In this document: positions 6,225 to 7,103 of the stretch, one piece after another | How the letters are laid out: each line of letters starts with the position of its first letter | How positions within the stretch are numbered: position 1 is the stretch's first letter | Position numbers and translations under genes: made by a program | Origin: a bacterium | GTDB taxonomy: Bacteria; Latescibacterota; UBA2968; GCA-2709665 | DNA: 7,103 nucleotides | Direction of reading: 5' to 3' | Assembly: GCA_027619145.1 (NCBI GenBank) | Contig: JAQCGA010000205.1 | Location: 1-7,103, forward strand | Notes under the pieces: generated by a model | Database searches by the model: none | Told to the model about the DNA's origin: nothing | What the model saw: the letters and a program-made list of their open reading frames with translations, nothing else

Positions 6225-6238
6225 ACATTTCGAAATGT
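6225..6238. promoter_or_regulatory. Perfect 14-base palindrome, candidate operator of the downstream SDR
   Basis: ACATTTCGAAATGT is its own reverse complement. It lies in the 109-base spacer between two SDR genes, 55-68 bases before the ATG at 6170 on the minus strand. A TTTACG (-35-like) immediately precedes it on that strand, but no convincing -10 box follows at the right distance. Length, symmetry and position fit a dimeric regulator's binding site. No regulator gene is in the window, and I cannot assign a family. Confidence 0.4.
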
Positions 6239-6241
6239 CGT

Positions 6242-6281
6242 AAAGGCCCGGGTTGCAGGCAGGTGATGTCCGGGCTTTTTT
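6242..6281. terminator. Hairpin directly after the SDR stop codon, terminator-like
   Basis: GCCCGG (6246-6251) pairs with CCGGGC (6270-6275). The stem is extended by a G.T pair and three A-T pairs, and the loop is 18 bases. It abuts the stop codon (6280-6282) of the SDR gene at 6280-7098, so it should end that leftward transcript. The T-tract is stronger on the plus strand (TTTTTTATTTT) than on the minus strand (CCTTTACG). The outer G.T position is a wobble only in plus-strand RNA and a C.A mismatch in minus-strand RNA. Confidence 0.5.
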
Positions 6282-7098
6282 ATTTTGGATCAGGATCGTC
6301 CGGGGGGACGGGATGGTTGTAGGATTTCAGTTCCGTGGGAGTGCTGTCTGAGAGGTAGCCGCCATCTACATAGAGGATCTGTCCGGTCATATAACGAGAG
6401 GCTTCGGAGGCCAGGAAGACGGCTACTGTGCCAATGTCGCGGGTGTGGCCGCGGGCACCCCAGGGGATGCGTTTGCGGTAGGCTTCAACAATTTCGGGGC
6501 CGTGGATGCCGCCCAGGCCTTCTGAAGCAATGGCACCGGGGCCGATGGCGTTCACGTTGATTTTGTAGGGGGCCAGTTCTACGGCCAGGGAGCGGGTGAG
6601 CATGACCAGGGCTGCTTTGGAAGGCTGGTAGGCCGAGGCATCGAAGTGTGCAACCTCGGCCTGTACGGAGGAAATGTTGATGATTTTTCCGCCTTCTTTG
6701 CGTTCGATCATGTTTTTTGCCACGGCGCGGCAGCCGTAGAATGGGCCGTTGAGGTTTACGTTGAGGGTTTTCTGCCAGGCTTCGTCGGGGAGGTTGACAA
6801 TGCCACCTTCGTGGGGAACGTAGGTGCCGGCGTTGTTGACGAGGATGTCGATCTTTCCGAAGGTGGAGAGGGTTTTGTCCACCATGGTATTGACCTGGGC
6901 GGAGTTGCTGACATCGGCGGGGAGGACAAGGGCTTTTTGACCCAGGGCTTCCACGCGCCGTGCGGTTTCTTCGGCGGACTGTTCGGTGAGGTCGTTGATT
7001 GCGATATGCGCGCCTTCCCGGGCCATTTCGATGGCAATGGCTTTTCCAATGCCGGAACCGGCGCCGGTGACGAGGGCGATCTTATTTTCAAGTTGCAT
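6280..7098 (-). CDS. Classical short-chain dehydrogenase/reductase, glucose-1-dehydrogenase-like
   Basis: The product has 272 residues. It shows T-G-A-G-S-G-I-G at 11-18 for the cofactor pyrophosphate, and D36 after strand 2, which favours NAD(H). N-N-A-G is at 88-91, with a likely tetrad of N115, S144, Y157 and K161 (Y-Q-P-S-K). V-D-G-G at 244-247 closes the fold. After it comes an unusual tail of about 24 residues ending P-V-P-P-D-D-P-D-P-K, longer than in typical members. The overall pattern fits the glucose/ribitol-dehydrogenase-type SDRs; the real substrate is unknown and is probably a sugar, polyol or hydroxy acid. The ATG at 7098 places the Rossmann motif at the expected distance from the N-terminus. 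Only five bases upstream are in the window, so its ribosome binding site and promoter cannot be seen. A hairpin directly after the stop separates it from the next SDR. Confidence 0.9.
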   Translation of the reverse strand: MQLENKIALVTGAGSGIGKAIAIEMAREGAHIAINDLTEQSAEETARRVEALGQKALVLPADVSNSAQVNTMVDKTLSTFGKIDILVNNAGTYVPHEGGIVNLPDEAWQKTLNVNLNGPFYGCRAVAKNMIERKEGGKIINISSVQAEVAHFDASAYQPSKAALVMLTRSLAVELAPYKINVNAIGPGAIASEGLGGIHGPEIVEAYRKRIPWGARGHTRDIGTVAVFLASEASRYMTGQILYVDGGYLSDSTPTELKSYNHPVPPDDPDPK

Positions 7099-7103
7099 GA
7101 AGA

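Noticed and set aside
5418..7098. Two SDR genes as a recent tandem duplication
   Set aside because: They share the family motifs, and even the same S144/Y157/K161 numbering, but differ widely in sequence, C-terminus and cofactor-loop residues. They look like two separate SDR lineages.

Overview
The window looks like part of a chromosome from an uncultured, probably diderm (Gram-negative type) bacterium of moderately high GC. The bacterial call rests on clear Shine-Dalgarno sequences, GTG as well as ATG starts, and tightly packed gene strings. An O-antigen-ligase/Wzy-type polymerase points to a cell-envelope glycan. No rRNA, tRNA, phage, transposon or CRISPR sequence is visible. A phylum cannot be assigned from sequence alone. 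The mix of GxDxY-repeat proteins, HEAT proteins, ligase-TPR fusions and many SDR enzymes resembles uncultured lineages such as Latescibacterota, Poribacteria or Hydrogenedentota, but that is only an impression.

Left part, + strand (1-4254). The 3' end of a repeat protein built on a 27-residue motif enters from the left edge. It is followed by a HEAT-repeat protein (873-1712), a large polytopic O-antigen ligase/polymerase fused to seven 34-residue TPRs (1726-4077), and a 53-residue single-TM protein (4093-4254) that is easy to miss because of its size. The last three are 13 and 15 bases apart and are very probably one transcript. The repeat protein lies 90 bases upstream in the same frame and may belong with them. 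The group reads as an envelope or surface-glycan module with scaffold proteins (solenoid, HEAT, TPR). That role is inferred from domains and spacing.

Right part, - strand (4267-7098). Three genes run leftwards: a classical SDR oxidoreductase (6280-7098), a second SDR (5418-6170), and a radical SAM protein with a Cys-rich C-terminus (4267-5220). They are separated by spacers holding hairpins, a perfect 14-base palindrome upstream of the second SDR, and a possible extended -10 promoter upstream of the radical SAM gene. They therefore look like separately controlled units rather than one operon. The radical SAM gene converges on the small membrane-protein gene with only 12 bases between the stop codons.

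The best candidates for something undescribed are the 27-residue GxDxY solenoid family and the small membrane protein placed directly after the ligase-TPR gene. Nothing here can be proven to be a new system from sequence alone.
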